The notes under the pieces are model-generated. The model was given only the letters and a program-made list of their open reading frames with translations. It was not told the DNA's origin and did no database searches. A stretch of 64,000 nt of DNA from positions 1 to 64,000 of the forward strand of contig NZ_JAALFE010000010.1 in NCBI RefSeq assembly GCF_011059185.1, read 5' to 3'. Positions 47,928 to 57,498 of this stretch are shown one piece after another. This DNA is from Paragemmobacter kunshanensis. GTDB lineage: Bacteria > Pseudomonadota > Alphaproteobacteria > Rhodobacterales > Rhodobacteraceae. Positions within the stretch are counted from its first letter, which is position 1, and each line of letters starts with the position of its first letter. Made by a program: the position numbers and the translations under genes.

Positions 47928-50012
47928 ATGTCTGAACCCTGGGATCCCTCCAAACCCATCCTCGAAATCGAGAACCTCTCGATCTCCTTCTTCACCCGCC
48001 TGCGCGAAATCCCCGCCGTGATGGATTTCTCCTGCACCGTCATGGCGGGCGAGGCGATGGGGCTGGTGGGCGAATCCGGCTGCGGCAAATCCACCGTGGC
48101 CCTCGCCGTCATGCGCGATCTGGGCAAGAACGGCCGCATCACCGGCGGCTCGATCCGGTTCAAGGGCCGCGACCTGACGCTTATGAGTGAAGAGGAACTC
48201 CGCCACATCCGCGGCTCCGAGATCGCGATGATCTATCAGGAACCCATGGCCTCGCTGAACCCGGCCATGAAGATCGGCGCGCAGCTGGCCGAAGTGCCGA
48301 TGATCCATCAGGGCATGTCCAGGGACGAGGCCTGGAAACTCGCCCGCCAGATCGTGGCCGATGTCCGCCTGCCCGACCCCGACCGCATCGTGAATGCCTA
48401 CCCGCACCAGCTTTCGGGCGGCCAGCAGCAGCGCATCGTCATCGCCATGGCGCTGATGTCGAAACCCGCGCTCCTCATCCTCGACGAACCCACCACCGCA
48501 CTCGACGTCACGGTCGAAGCCGGCATCGTCGACCTCGTCAAGGATCTGGGCGAGAAATACGGCACCTCGATGCTCTTCATCTCGCACAACCTCGGCCTCG
48601 TGCTGGATGTCTGCGACCGCCTCTGCGTGATGTATTCCGGCGAGGCGGTAGAGACCGGCAATGTCGAAGAGGTCTTCGACAAGATGCGCCACCCCTATAC
48701 CCAGGCGCTCTTCCGCTCCATCCCGCTGCCCGGCGCCGACAAGAACGCCCGCCCCCTCGTGGCCATTCCCGGCAACTTCCCCCTGCCCCATGAACGGCCC
48801 CAGGGCTGCAATTTCGGCCCCCGCTGCAGCTATTTCGTCGAAGGCCGCTGCAATGCGCAGGACATCCCCATGGTCGCCGTCCCTGACGGCCACCGCCACG
48901 AAACCCGCTGCCTGCGCAGCACCGAAATCGACTGGTCCACGCCCCCCGCCGCCGGCAAGGTGACCGAAAAGGCCGAGATCGGCCGCGTCGTCCTGAAACT
49001 CGACGACCTGAAGAAATACTATTCCGTCGGCACCTCGGCCTTCGGCGGCGGCATGCAGAAGGTGGTGAAGGCCAACGAAACCCTCTCCTTCGAAGCGCGC
49101 GAAGGCGAGACGCTCGCCATCGTGGGCGAATCCGGCTGTGGCAAATCCACTTTCGCCAAGGTGCTGATGGGGCTGGAAACCGCCACCTCCGGCCAGATCA
49201 TGCTGTTTGACGAAAACGTGCAGTCAACGCCGATCCAGATGCGCGGCACGGACACGATCTCGAAACTCCAGATGGTGTTCCAGAACCCCTTCGACACGCT
49301 CAACCCCTCCATGACCGTGGGCCGCCAGATCATCCGCGCGCTGGAAATCTTCGATTACGGCAATTCCGACGCCGAACGCCACGCGCGGATGCTGGAACTC
49401 CTCGACCTCGTCAAACTCCCCCGCGCCTTCGCCGACCGCATGCCGCGCCAGCTGTCGGGCGGCCAGAAACAGCGCGTCGGCATCGCCCGCGCCTTCGCGG
49501 GCGGCGCCAAGGTGGTGGTGGCCGACGAACCCGTCTCGGCGCTGGACGTGTCGGTCCAGGCCGCCGTCACCGACCTCCTGATGGACATCCAGAGGAAGAA
49601 CAAGACCACCCTCCTCTTCATCAGCCATGACCTGTCGATCGTCCGTTACCTCTCGGACCGGGTGATGGTGATGTATCTGGGCCATGTGGTGGAAATGGGC
49701 ACGACCGATCAGGTCTTCGCCCCCCCCTACCACCCCTATACCGAGGCGCTTCTCTCCGCCGTCCCCATCGCCGATACCCGCGTGCAGAAAAGCCGCATCG
49801 TGCTGGAAGGCGACATCCCCTCGGCGGTCAACCCGCCCCCCGGCTGCCCCTTCCAGACGCGCTGCCGCTGGAAAGCCCAGGTCGCGGGCGGCCTGTGCGA
49901 GAAGGAGGTGCCCCCCGTCCGCATGCTGGAGGGTGGCCATCAGATCAAGTGCCACCTGCCCGATGCAGTGCTTGCCAGCATGGAACCCGTCATCAAGATC
50001 GCGGCAGAGTAG
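47928..50012 (+). CDS. Fused double ATPase of a peptide-type ABC importer (DppD-DppF)
   Basis: 694 residues with two complete ATPase units. Unit 1: Walker A GESGCGKST (about 48-56), signature QLSGGQQQR, Walker B ALLILDEPTTALD. Unit 2 from about 350: Walker A GESGCGKST, signature QLSGGQKQR, Walker B VVVADEPVSALD. Both units carry the oligopeptide C-terminal extension with cysteines (CNFGPRCSYF-GRC, CPFQTRCRWK) that binds Fe-S in related proteins. The TAG stop lies inside a REP-like repeat. Confidence 0.93.
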   Translation: MSEPWDPSKPILEIENLSISFFTRLREIPAVMDFSCTVMAGEAMGLVGESGCGKSTVALAVMRDLGKNGRITGGSIRFKGRDLTLMSEEELRHIRGSEIAMIYQEPMASLNPAMKIGAQLAEVPMIHQGMSRDEAWKLARQIVADVRLPDPDRIVNAYPHQLSGGQQQRIVIAMALMSKPALLILDEPTTALDVTVEAGIVDLVKDLGEKYGTSMLFISHNLGLVLDVCDRLCVMYSGEAVETGNVEEVFDKMRHPYTQALFRSIPLPGADKNARPLVAIPGNFPLPHERPQGCNFGPRCSYFVEGRCNAQDIPMVAVPDGHRHETRCLRSTEIDWSTPPAAGKVTEKAEIGRVVLKLDDLKKYYSVGTSAFGGGMQKVVKANETLSFEAREGETLAIVGESGCGKSTFAKVLMGLETATSGQIMLFDENVQSTPIQMRGTDTISKLQMVFQNPFDTLNPSMTVGRQIIRALEIFDYGNSDAERHARMLELLDLVKLPRAFADRMPRQLSGGQKQRVGIARAFAGGAKVVVADEPVSALDVSVQAAVTDLLMDIQRKNKTTLLFISHDLSIVRYLSDRVMVMYLGHVVEMGTTDQVFAPPYHPYTEALLSAVPIADTRVQKSRIVLEGDIPSAVNPPPGCPFQTRCRWKAQVAGGLCEKEVPPVRMLEGGHQIKCHLPDAVLASMEPVIKIAAE

Positions 50013-50030
50013 GGCGGGGTTCACCCCGCC
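50009..50030. repeat. REP-like palindrome, copy 2
   Basis: Core GTAGGGCGGGGTTCACCCC. The TAG of the ATPase gene is the second to fourth base of this element, so the repeat provides the stop codon. Confidence 0.75.
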
Positions 50031-50045
50031 TCTCGCCCCGCAAAG

Positions 50046-50212
50046 GCGAAATCTGACACAGATTTCGCGCCGTTTCCTGACGCAGGAAACGGCCCCCTTC
50101 GGGGGCAGCGAAAGTCATGCGGCGCAGGCCGCACGCACTCTCCCCGTATCCAAAGGCTGGGCCCCGGAATTTGCGTCAAATTCCGCCGCGATTGTCTCGC
50201 GTCAGAAATCGC
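50046..50212. repeat. Cluster of hairpins with a shared GACGC-type loop
   Basis: Perfect stems: 50046-50054/50060-50068 (loop GACAC), 50069-50078/50084-50093 (loop GACGC), 50165-50172/50178-50185 (loop GCGTC, i.e. GACGC on the other strand), and an imperfect one at about 50188-50212 (again GCGTC). A G/C hairpin (50092-50106) lies among them. Convergent genes lie at both sides. The rest of the 213-base space holds no gene. Confidence 0.7.
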
Positions 50213-50225
50213 CCACATCGCCAGT

Positions 50226-50825
50226 TCAGCCGAGGATTGCCTTCACGTAATTCTCGGTCTCGGCATAGGGCGGGATGCCGTCATGCGTCTCAACCGCCAT
50301 CGGCCCCGCATTATAGGCCGCCAGCGCCAGCCGCCACGAACCGAAGCGGTCATACATCATCCGCAGATAGCGCGCCCCGCCGTCCAGGTTCTCGGCCGGA
50401 TCGTTGATATCCACCCCCAGAAGCCGCGCCGTATCCGGCATCAGCTGCGCCAGCCCCGTCGCGCCCTTCGGGCTGACCGCGCCCGCATTCCAGCCGCTCT
50501 CCTGCTGCACCAGCCGCAGAAACAGATCCTCGGGGATGTTGTGCCTGCGCGCGGCGGCCTTGGCCACCTCCAGGAACTCGCCCTTGTAATTGCCGCGAAA
50601 GGCCGGCAGCGGGCCGTCATCCTCTTCGCCCTCGCGCTTGGGGCGCAGCCGCTCCGATCCGGAATACTGCTTGGCCAGCCGTCCATCCAGCAGCGATTTC
50701 TGCTTCTCGAAGATGGCCAGCCTCGACTGCCCCGATCCCGAAAGGACAAGCCCCTCGGCCCGCAGCCCGCCCTCGGCAAGACCGCCCCCCAGAAGGATCA
50801 CCGCTCCGAAGGCCAAAGCCCGCAT
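50226..50825 (-). CDS. Lytic transglycosylase (SLT domain)
   Basis: 199 residues with a signal peptide (about 1-23). The C-terminal SLT domain has the catalytic Glu in [36 protein letters not shown] (about 103-139) and the substrate groove [10 protein letters not shown]. Cuts murein glycan chains with an anhydro product. The part between signal and domain is charged and probably disordered. Confidence 0.9.
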   Translation of the reverse strand: MRALAFGAVILLGGGLAEGGLRAEGLVLSGSGQSRLAIFEKQKSLLDGRLAKQYSGSERLRPKREGEEDDGPLPAFRGNYKGEFLEVAKAAARRHNIPEDLFLRLVQQESGWNAGAVSPKGATGLAQLMPDTARLLGVDINDPAENLDGGARYLRMMYDRFGSWRLALAAYNAGPMAVETHDGIPPYAETENYVKAILG

Positions 50826-50886
50826 GCCACCATCCCAGTCAGATCAGCGCGGACCATACATCCCCGCCGCGCCCTTGACCAGTGGG

Positions 50887-51438
50887 TCACGATCCCGCAG
50901 CCCCGCCCGGCCGCGCCGTCACCAGCGGCGCATTCAGCAGGTCCTCGATCAGGATGCTCACCAACTGCCCGCGCCCCTGCACCCCGGCCTTGCGGTAGAT
51001 CGCGTTCAGATGCGTCTTCACCGTGCCCTCCGCCGATCCGCGCAGCTTCGCGATCTCGGCGATGGTGCAGCCCTTGATGGTGAATCCGGCCACATCCGCC
51101 TCCGATGGCGTCAGCCCCCATTGGCGAAAGTAATCCTCCATCAACTCCGCCAGCGCCCCGGCCGCCACCCCCAGCGACCTTTCCATATGCGCCTGCCGCC
51201 GGAGCAGGGCCATCAAGGCCCCCACCTCGAAGGCGATGCCCAGAAACAGCCCCGCGGTCGCCGCCAGTTCGGGCAGCATGTGCCAGGGATGAAAGCCCAG
51301 TTCACCCAGATCGGCGATCACATCCACAAGGAAGAACCCCGCGCACAGGACCTGGAACAGGATCAGCCCCAGGATGCGCCGCGGGGATCGCGGCGCGGGT
51401 CGGGGCCTGTCGCGCGTCGTCTCGAAGTCGTCCGTCAT
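50887..51438 (-). CDS. Membrane-bound LuxR-type regulator
   Basis: 183 residues. Two membrane helices (about 20-40 and 55-80) precede a LuxR/GerE HTH (WGLTPSEADVAGFTIKGCTIAEIAKLRGSAEGTVKTHLNAIYRKAGVQGRGQLVSILIEDLL). No receiver or autoinducer domain. The membrane part may sense a signal directly. Neighbours: cytochrome b561 and PepSY genes. Confidence 0.8.
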   Translation of the reverse strand: MTDDFETTRDRPRPAPRSPRRILGLILFQVLCAGFFLVDVIADLGELGFHPWHMLPELAATAGLFLGIAFEVGALMALLRRQAHMERSLGVAAGALAELMEDYFRQWGLTPSEADVAGFTIKGCTIAEIAKLRGSAEGTVKTHLNAIYRKAGVQGRGQLVSILIEDLLNAPLVTARPGGAAGS

Positions 51439-51494
51439 GGCATGCAGATCCGTCCTTGGTCATCGGTCAGGCCCGGGGCAGGCCAATGGCAGGC

Positions 51495-52016
51495 TCAGGG
51501 CAGGGTCTTGTATCCCGTCACCATGGACTTCGGAAGATTGACACCAAGTCGCAGGCTTTCCCCCACCACCGCCAGCACATGCACCACGACCGAAATCTCG
51601 GCCCAGACCACCAGCACCTGATGCACCTCCTCGACCCATTCCACACCGAAGAAGGTCAGCGTCGTCATCGCATAACCCGATGCCGCCAGTCCCGCCATGG
51701 TCAGCAGCAGGTTCCAGATCATCAGCGCGCCCAGCGGCGAATGGCCCGCATGGGCATGCCGCCGCCCCGTCGCCATGTCGCGGATCTGGCCCAGCACCGC
51801 GCCGGGCATCGGCAGGAAATCGGCAAAGCGCGCATGCCGCGTGCCGACAAGGCCCCAGACCACCCGCAGCGCGATCAAGCCCGCCACGGCATAGCCCACC
51901 CATTGATGAACCTCCCTGCCCGGCCGGGTGAAAAAGGCATTGGCCAGAAAGGCCCCCGCCAGCGACCAGTGAAAGATCCGCACCAGCGGATCCCAGACGC
52001 GCACTCTTTCCGACAT
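51495..52016 (-). CDS. Cytochrome b561-type diheme membrane protein
   Basis: 173 residues from ATG 52016 with GGGAAGATGAG in front. Four membrane helices with paired histidines ([47 protein letters not shown]), as in the Ni/Fe-hydrogenase-like b-type cytochrome family. Likely exchanges electrons with quinone and a periplasmic partner, possibly linked to the PepSY protein beside it. Confidence 0.85.
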   Translation of the reverse strand: MSERVRVWDPLVRIFHWSLAGAFLANAFFTRPGREVHQWVGYAVAGLIALRVVWGLVGTRHARFADFLPMPGAVLGQIRDMATGRRHAHAGHSPLGALMIWNLLLTMAGLAASGYAMTTLTFFGVEWVEEVHQVLVVWAEISVVVHVLAVVGESLRLGVNLPKSMVTGYKTLP

Positions 52017-52111
52017 CTCATCTTCCCTTGCTCTGCGGTTCGGCTCCAAAGCGGGGGGCACGGCCGCCGCAGCGCGGTCGACCCGTGCCCCCCTGCCCCG
52101 GTGACGGGCGA

Positions 52112-52369
52112 TCAGCCCTCGTCTTCCTCATGCTCGACCTGCTTCAGATCGGCATCGAACCACAGCTCCTGCATCTTGCCGTCCTTCACGACATAGACCT
52201 CGATCAGCCCGTCTTCCGATTTGAACTGGCGCACCTCATAGCCTTCGGCGGTCAGTTGCGCGGTCAGCGTTTCCTGCGCGGCGGCGTCCACCTTGCCCTC
52301 CGACGCCATGGCAAAGGGGGCGGAAAGAAGGGTCAGGGCCAGCGCGGCCACGGCACTCTTGCGGATCAT
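52112..52369 (-). CDS. Secreted PepSY-domain protein
   Basis: 85 residues. Signal peptide to about residue 22 ([12 protein letters not shown]), then a single PepSY unit ([41 protein letters not shown]). Such small periplasmic proteins commonly stand next to cytochrome b561 and two-component genes. Acidic tail EHEEDEG. Confidence 0.8.
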   Translation of the reverse strand: MIRKSAVAALALTLLSAPFAMASEGKVDAAAQETLTAQLTAEGYEVRQFKSEDGLIEVYVVKDGKMQELWFDADLKQVEHEEDEG

Positions 52370-52723
52370 CTGTTCAACCTTTCATGTTGCGCGGCAGGGC
52401 GCTTTGCCCGGCCGTCGTCGCCCCAGATGCCACCCCGCCCCGCCCACCGGAATCCGCCGCAGGGTATAGACCGCCCCGCCTGCCCCCCTCTGCAACCCCG
52501 GTTGCAGATCCCCCCTCCCCGCCACACCCCCCTCTGCAACCCAGGTTGCAGAGCCCGGCGCGCAACTTCGCCCCCCTCCGCCCGCGCCTTCGCATTGCGG
52601 CAGGTCGTGGGGGCGGGTATAGCGTCAGGGAAGGCGTCGCAGGATGCCGGTCCGCTCTGCCCGAAGGGTTTCGTTAACCCTCAAGGGCCTAAGGTCCGCA
52701 AGAACAGATTCGGGGAGAACTCC
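52370..52723. promoter_or_regulatory. Intergenic region between pepSY and ssb
   Basis: 354 bases without a convincing gene; it must hold the divergent promoters of the PepSY gene and ssb. Contains two similar hairpins: CTGCAACC/GGTTGCAG (52490-52507) and CTCTGCAACC/GGTTGCAGAG (52532-52553), 26 bases apart in a C-rich stretch. The ssb start has GGGGAG upstream. No LexA-type site (GAACN7GTTC or GTTC-N7-GTTC) stands out. Confidence 0.55.
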
Positions 52724-53266
52724 ATGGCTGGCTCGGTCAACAAGGTCATCATCATCGGCAATCTCGGGCGCGATCCCGAGGTGCGCAGTTTCCAGAATGG
52801 CGGCAAGGTGGTGAACCTGCGCATCGCCACCTCGGAAACCTGGCGCGACCGGAACTCGGGCGAACGCAAGGAACGCACCGAATGGCATTCCGTCGCCATC
52901 TTCAACGAGGCGCTCGCCAAGATCGCCGAGCAGTATCTGCGCAAGGGCTCCACCGTCTATATCGAAGGCGCGCTGGAAACCCGCAAATGGCAGGACCAGT
53001 CGGGCCAGGACCGTTACACCACCGAAATCGTCCTGCGCCCCTATAACGGCAACCTCACCCTTCTGGGCGGTCGCGGTGATGGCGGCGGCAGTGGCGGCGG
53101 TGGCGATTACGGCGGCGGCCAGGATGATTATCAGGGCGGCGGCTATTCCGGTGGCGCATCCGGCGGCGGGCGCGGCGGTTCGGGTGGCGGCTATTCCGGC
53201 GGCGGCTCGGGCGGCGCAGGCGGCGGCGGTGGCCGGGCCGACATGGACGACGAAATCCCCTTCTGA
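52724..53266 (+). CDS. ssb: Single-stranded DNA-binding protein
   Basis: 180 residues. OB fold in 1-115 ([61 protein letters not shown]), a Gly/Ser-rich linker (about 117-170), and the acidic tip DMDDEIPF at the very end. The linker is encoded by a GGCGGC-type repetitive DNA stretch at 53080-53235. Host copy; the prophage has a second SSB. Confidence 0.95.
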   Translation: MAGSVNKVIIIGNLGRDPEVRSFQNGGKVVNLRIATSETWRDRNSGERKERTEWHSVAIFNEALAKIAEQYLRKGSTVYIEGALETRKWQDQSGQDRYTTEIVLRPYNGNLTLLGGRGDGGGSGGGGDYGGGQDDYQGGGYSGGASGGGRGGSGGGYSGGGSGGAGGGGGRADMDDEIPF

Positions 53267-53364
53267 TCGGCGGTCATCCCCGGCGCGGGTTTTCCTTGCA
53301 AGGAGCCCCGCGCCGTGTTTCCGTCCGGGGCAGAGGTCGCAAAGACCCGCCTCAGGGGGGAAAG

Positions 53365-54738
53365 ATGAACATATTCAAAGACTTCTCAGCAACCCTGGCG
53401 GTTGCCCTCTGCATTCTTGCAGCACCGGCGCAGGCCCAGTCACAGGATCAGTCACAGGTCCAGTCACAGGATCAGGCACAGGATCAGGCACAGGCCGGGG
53501 CGCGCGATGACCGCGCGCAGGTGCTGGGCAGCTGGTATCGGATGATCCTCGAACTCGTCCGCCATACCCCCACCTACAGCCCCCCCGTCGCCAGCCGCGC
53601 CTTCGCCTATACCGCCCTCATCGCCTATGAGGCCACCGCCTCGGGCAGTGACCGGCTGCAATCCCTCACCGGGCAGGTCGCCGCCGTACCCATGCCCCCC
53701 CTCCGCGAGGACGGTCTCGCCTATGACGAGGATGTCATCCTCAACACCGCCCTCGCCCATGCGGTGGACGTCTATTTCTCCAACACCGGCCCCACCGGCC
53801 AACGCGCCAAGGCCGCGCTGACGAAACAGCTCGACGCCCTCACCGCCGAAGGCACCGATCCCGACACCCTCGCCCGCTCGCAGGCCTATGGCGCCGCCCT
53901 GGCCGAAGCGATCATCGCCGCCTCCGCCGATGACGGCGGCGCCGTGGTGGAAAACCTGGGCTTTCCCATGACCTACACCCTCGGCGGCGAACCGCAGGAC
54001 TGGGTGCCCACCAGCCTTGTCCAGCTGCAGCAGGCCCCGCTCCTGCCCGCCTGGGGCCAGAACCGCCCCTTCACCCTGCCCGATGGCGAAGCCTGCCCCC
54101 TGCCCCCGCCCCCCGCCTATTCCGAAGACCCGGGATCAGAATTCTACAAGCAGGCGATGGAGGTCTATGACACCTCCAGATCCCTGACCGACGAACAAAA
54201 GATCATCGCCCGCTTCTGGTCCGACGATCCCATGCTCTCGCCCACCCCGCCGGGCCACTGGGTGTCCATCATCTTCGAAATCGCCGAACGCGACGCGCTT
54301 CCCGTCGAAGACCGGGTCAACGCCCTCGTCCGCCTCGGCATGGCCGTCTCCGACGGCTTCATCGTCAACTGGCGCGACAAGTATCGCTACGATCTGCTCC
54401 GCCCCGTCACCTATATCCGCCGCGTGATCGACCCGAAATGGGAACCCCTGCTGATCACACCACCCTTCCCCGAATATCCTTCCGGCCACTCCACCCAATC
54501 GGGCGCCGTGGCGCAGGTGCTGACCGCCACCTTCGGCACCCCTTTCCCCTTCACCGACAGCACGCATGAGGCCGATGGCCTCGCCCCCCGCGACTTCCCC
54601 GATTTCTGGACAGCGGCGCGCGAGGCGGGCATCTCGCGCCTCTATGGCGGCATCCATTTCCGCGCGGCCATCGACCTTGGCCTCGATCAGGGGGCCTGCG
54701 TCGGCGATCACGTCAACGCGCTGAAGACATGGAAATGA
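53365..54738 (+). CDS. Vanadium-dependent haloperoxidase-like PAP2 enzyme
   Basis: 457 residues with a signal peptide (about 1-24). The three vanadate/phosphate motifs are present: K in DKYRYDLLRPVTYIR (about K339), PSGHST (about 372-377, H375) and SRLYGGIHFRAAIDLG (R425, H431). The size and order fit secreted vanadium chloroperoxidase relatives rather than small PAP2 phosphatases. The mature N-terminus has a Gln/Asp/Ser repeat (QSQDQSQVQSQDQAQDQAQ). Overlaps the CRTAC gene by 10 bases. Halide use not provable from sequence. Confidence 0.82.
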   Translation: MNIFKDFSATLAVALCILAAPAQAQSQDQSQVQSQDQAQDQAQAGARDDRAQVLGSWYRMILELVRHTPTYSPPVASRAFAYTALIAYEATASGSDRLQSLTGQVAAVPMPPLREDGLAYDEDVILNTALAHAVDVYFSNTGPTGQRAKAALTKQLDALTAEGTDPDTLARSQAYGAALAEAIIAASADDGGAVVENLGFPMTYTLGGEPQDWVPTSLVQLQQAPLLPAWGQNRPFTLPDGEACPLPPPPAYSEDPGSEFYKQAMEVYDTSRSLTDEQKIIARFWSDDPMLSPTPPGHWVSIIFEIAERDALPVEDRVNALVRLGMAVSDGFIVNWRDKYRYDLLRPVTYIRRVIDPKWEPLLITPPFPEYPSGHSTQSGAVAQVLTATFGTPFPFTDSTHEADGLAPRDFPDFWTAAREAGISRLYGGIHFRAAIDLGLDQGACVGDHVNALKTWK

Positions 54739-56336
54739 TCCCGATGCGCCGCGCCCTCCTGCTCCTCGCCCTCGCCGCCGCCGCCCCCGCCCGCGCGCAG
54801 GATCCGGCGATCCCCAGCTTTGCCGAGGAAACCGCCCCCGCAGGCTTCACCCATGCCTTCACCGGCGAATGGGAATTCATGGTGGGCGGCGGAATCGCCG
54901 TCTTCGATTGCAACGGCGACACCCGCCCCGACATCTTCGCCGCCGGCGGCACCGCCCCCGCCGCCCTCTTCGTGAACGACAGCGCTCCCGCAGGCCCCCT
55001 CGCCTTCACCCCAACCCCTTCGGGGCTTGAGGAAACCTCCGTCTCCGGCGCCTACCCGCTCGATATCGACGGCGACGGCATCCTCGACCTCGCCCTCCTC
55101 CGCGTCGGGCAAGACCGGCTGATGCGCGGCCTTGGTGACTGCAGGTTCGAAGATGCCTCCGCGGCATGGGGCTTTGACGGGCTCGATCTGTGGTCCACCG
55201 CCTTTGCCGCCACATGGGAACAGGGCGCATCCCTGCCCACGCTGGCCATCGGCACCTATATCGACCGCGCGCAAGAGGCCTTCCCCTGGGGCAACTGCAC
55301 CCCCAACCACCTCTACCGCCCCAAGACCGACGGGTCAGGCTACGACGCCCCCCTCCCCCTCACCCCCGGCTTCTGCGCCCTTTCGATCCTCTTCACCGAC
55401 TGGGACAGGCAAGGCACCCCCGACCTGCGCGTCTCCAATGACCGCGAATATTACAAGGGCGGGCAGGAACAGCTCTGGCATGTCGAACCCGGCCAGCCCC
55501 CCCGCCTGTTCACTGAAGCAGAAGGCTGGCAGCGCCTGCGCATCTGGGGCATGGGCATCGCGCAGGAAGATCTGAATTTCGACGGCTTCCCCGAATTCTT
55601 CCTCACCTCCATGGCCGACAACAAGCTGCAGACGCTGGCCGAGATCCCGCCCCAGGGCGCGCCACTCCCCCGCTACCGCGACATCGCGCTGAAATCCGGC
55701 GTCACCGCCCACCGCCCCTATACCGGCGGCGACCTGCGCCCCTCCACCGCCTGGCACGCGCAATTCGGCGATGTGAACAATGACGGCCTGCCGGATCTCT
55801 ATGTGGTCAAGGGCAATGTCTGGGCCATGCCCGATTTCGCCGAGGACGATCCCAACAACCTCCTTCTGCAACGCCCCGACGGAACCTTCCTCGAATCCGG
55901 CGACAGGTCCGGTGTCGCCTCCATGGCCCAGGGGCGCGGCGGCGCGCTGGTCGATCTGAATGCCGATGGCCTGCTCGACATGATCGCGCTCAACCGCAAC
56001 GAACCCGCCCAGATCTGGCGCAACACCACGGCCAGCCCGGCCAACTGGATCGCGCTCGATCTCTCCCTGCCCGGCCCCAACCGCAACGCCATCGGCGCCT
56101 GGATCGAACTGCGCCGCCCCGATGGCCGCATCCACAGCCGCGAGGTGCAGGTCGGCGGCGGCCATGTCGGCGGCATCCTCGTCCCCCAACATTTCGGCCT
56201 CGGCCCCGCGACCAGCGCCGAAATCCGCATCCTCTGGCCCGACGGCACGGCGGGCGACTGGCAGACCCTCGCCGCCAATGCCGTCTGGCGGCTGGAACCG
56301 GGCCGCGCTCCCGTGGCCGTCACCGCCCCGAACTGA
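54729..56336 (+). CDS. CRTAC / FG-GAP repeat exported protein (ASPIC/UnbV)
   Basis: About 535 residues; signal peptide to AARAQ (about 23; ATG 54744 may be the better start). FG-GAP/VCBS calcium loops recur: DCNGDTRPDIF, DIDGDGILDLALL, NNDGLPDLYVV, DLNADGLLDMIAL. The ASPIC/UnbV domain ends it (NWIALDLSLPGPNRNAIGAWI, then EIRILWPDGTAGDWQ). A propeller-like extracytoplasmic binding protein. Coupled to the haloperoxidase-like gene, so a shared extracellular role is likely. Confidence 0.85.
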   Translation: MEMIPMRRALLLLALAAAAPARAQDPAIPSFAEETAPAGFTHAFTGEWEFMVGGGIAVFDCNGDTRPDIFAAGGTAPAALFVNDSAPAGPLAFTPTPSGLEETSVSGAYPLDIDGDGILDLALLRVGQDRLMRGLGDCRFEDASAAWGFDGLDLWSTAFAATWEQGASLPTLAIGTYIDRAQEAFPWGNCTPNHLYRPKTDGSGYDAPLPLTPGFCALSILFTDWDRQGTPDLRVSNDREYYKGGQEQLWHVEPGQPPRLFTEAEGWQRLRIWGMGIAQEDLNFDGFPEFFLTSMADNKLQTLAEIPPQGAPLPRYRDIALKSGVTAHRPYTGGDLRPSTAWHAQFGDVNNDGLPDLYVVKGNVWAMPDFAEDDPNNLLLQRPDGTFLESGDRSGVASMAQGRGGALVDLNADGLLDMIALNRNEPAQIWRNTTASPANWIALDLSLPGPNRNAIGAWIELRRPDGRIHSREVQVGGGHVGGILVPQHFGLGPATSAEIRILWPDGTAGDWQTLAANAVWRLEPGRAPVAVTAPN

Positions 56337-56408
56337 TCCGTTCTGATGGCTGGACCTTGGGGCCGACAATCCCTATATATTCAGTCAAGAAACCCGACCG
56401 GAACACCC

Positions 56409-56768
56409 ATGACCCACGCGGACAAGATCGAAGGCGCGCCCCTGATCGCCCCTTCCAGCACCGATCACCCCCTCTACGATCAGGTCGTCGAGGCCTGCCG
56501 CACGGTCTTCGACCCGGAAATTCCGGTGAACATCTTCGATCTGGGGCTTGTCTACACGATCGACATCACCGCCGAAAATGACGTCGACATCACCATGACC
56601 CTCACAGCCCCGGGCTGTCCTGTGGCGGGCGAGATGCCGGGCTGGGTCGCCGATGCGGTGGAGCCGCTGGCGGGCGTGAAATCGGTGAACGTAAAGATGA
56701 CCTTCGATCCCCCCTGGGGCATGGACATGATGTCCGACGAAGCCCGCCTCGAACTCGGCTTCATGTAA
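56409..56768 (+). CDS. DUF59 Fe-S assembly protein (SufT-like)
   Basis: 119 residues. VVEACRTVFDPEIPVNIFDLGLVYTIDI, then TLTAPGCPVAGEMPGWVADAV, with the conserved Cys in PGCPV, and FDPPWGMDMMSDEARLELG complete the MIP18/DUF59 fold. SufT-type proteins assist maturation of Fe-S proteins. Followed after 66 bases by an A-type carrier. The rest of the suf operon is not here. Confidence 0.88.
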   Translation: MTHADKIEGAPLIAPSSTDHPLYDQVVEACRTVFDPEIPVNIFDLGLVYTIDITAENDVDITMTLTAPGCPVAGEMPGWVADAVEPLAGVKSVNVKMTFDPPWGMDMMSDEARLELGFM

Positions 56769-56834
56769 TCGCTTGGAAAAGCGGGGTCCGCGCCCTATCT
56801 TCAGGATCAGCGCAGTCCCCCAAAGGATCAGATC

Positions 56835-57194
56835 ATGTTCGGCATTCCCGGCAAGCAGGCCGTGACCCTGACCCCCGCCGCCGTGCGGCAGATCGCCCGC
56901 CTGATGGAAAGGCAGGGCAGCGCGGGCCTGCGCATCGGCGTGAAAAAGGGCGGTTGCGCGGGCATGGAATACACCATGGACTATGTCACCGACGTCAATC
57001 CGATGGATGAGGTGGTGGAACAGGATGGCGCGCGGGTGATGATTGCCCCCATGGCGCAGATGTTCCTCTTCGGAACCGAGATCGACTATCAGACATCGCT
57101 CCTCGAATCCGGCTTCCACTTCAACAATCCCAACGTGGCCGAGGCCTGCGGCTGCGGTGAGTCGATCAAGTTCAAGGACCAGCCCGCCGCCTGA
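56835..57194 (+). CDS. A-type Fe-S carrier (SufA/IscA-like)
   Basis: 119 residues. The three cluster cysteines are present: GGCAGMEY (about Cys 45) and CGCGES (about Cys 108 and 110). GLRIGVKKGGCAGMEYTMDYV and ACGCGESI are hallmark. Delivers Fe-S clusters to targets; with the DUF59 gene it forms a small biogenesis pair. Confidence 0.92.
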   Translation: MFGIPGKQAVTLTPAAVRQIARLMERQGSAGLRIGVKKGGCAGMEYTMDYVTDVNPMDEVVEQDGARVMIAPMAQMFLFGTEIDYQTSLLESGFHFNNPNVAEACGCGESIKFKDQPAA

Positions 57195-57217
57195 CCCCGC
57201 GCGCGCGATCCCGCGCC

Positions 57218-57312
57218 CGTAGGGCGGGGTTCACCCCGCCCCCCGACACCGCCCGTAGGGCGGGGTTCACCCCGCCACCCTCGCCAACCCGTAGGGCGGG
57301 GGTCTCCCCGCC
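57218..57312. repeat. Three tandem REP-like palindromes, copies 3-5
   Basis: 57218-57240, 57254-57276 and 57290-57312, each with core GTAGGGCGGGG and a CCCCGCC arm, 36 bases apart. The third has a GTCT loop in place of TTCA. They fill about a third of the 304-base space between the sufA-like gene and tpiA; the rest (57313-57498) is a C-rich leader with no gene visible. Confidence 0.8.
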
Positions 57313-57498
57313 ACACCCACGCAACCTGCCCCCCCGCACCGATCCCCGCCCTTTCCCGATTTCCCTGCCGAAATCGGTCTGCACCGCCTGTTGCACTGCG
57401 CGTCTGCACAAATTGTTGCACACCCCTTTCCCTTGAAACCCTTTCCCCGTAACCCTGTTTGCGCTCACATTTGCGCGCTTTGGGAACCGGAGGACAGG

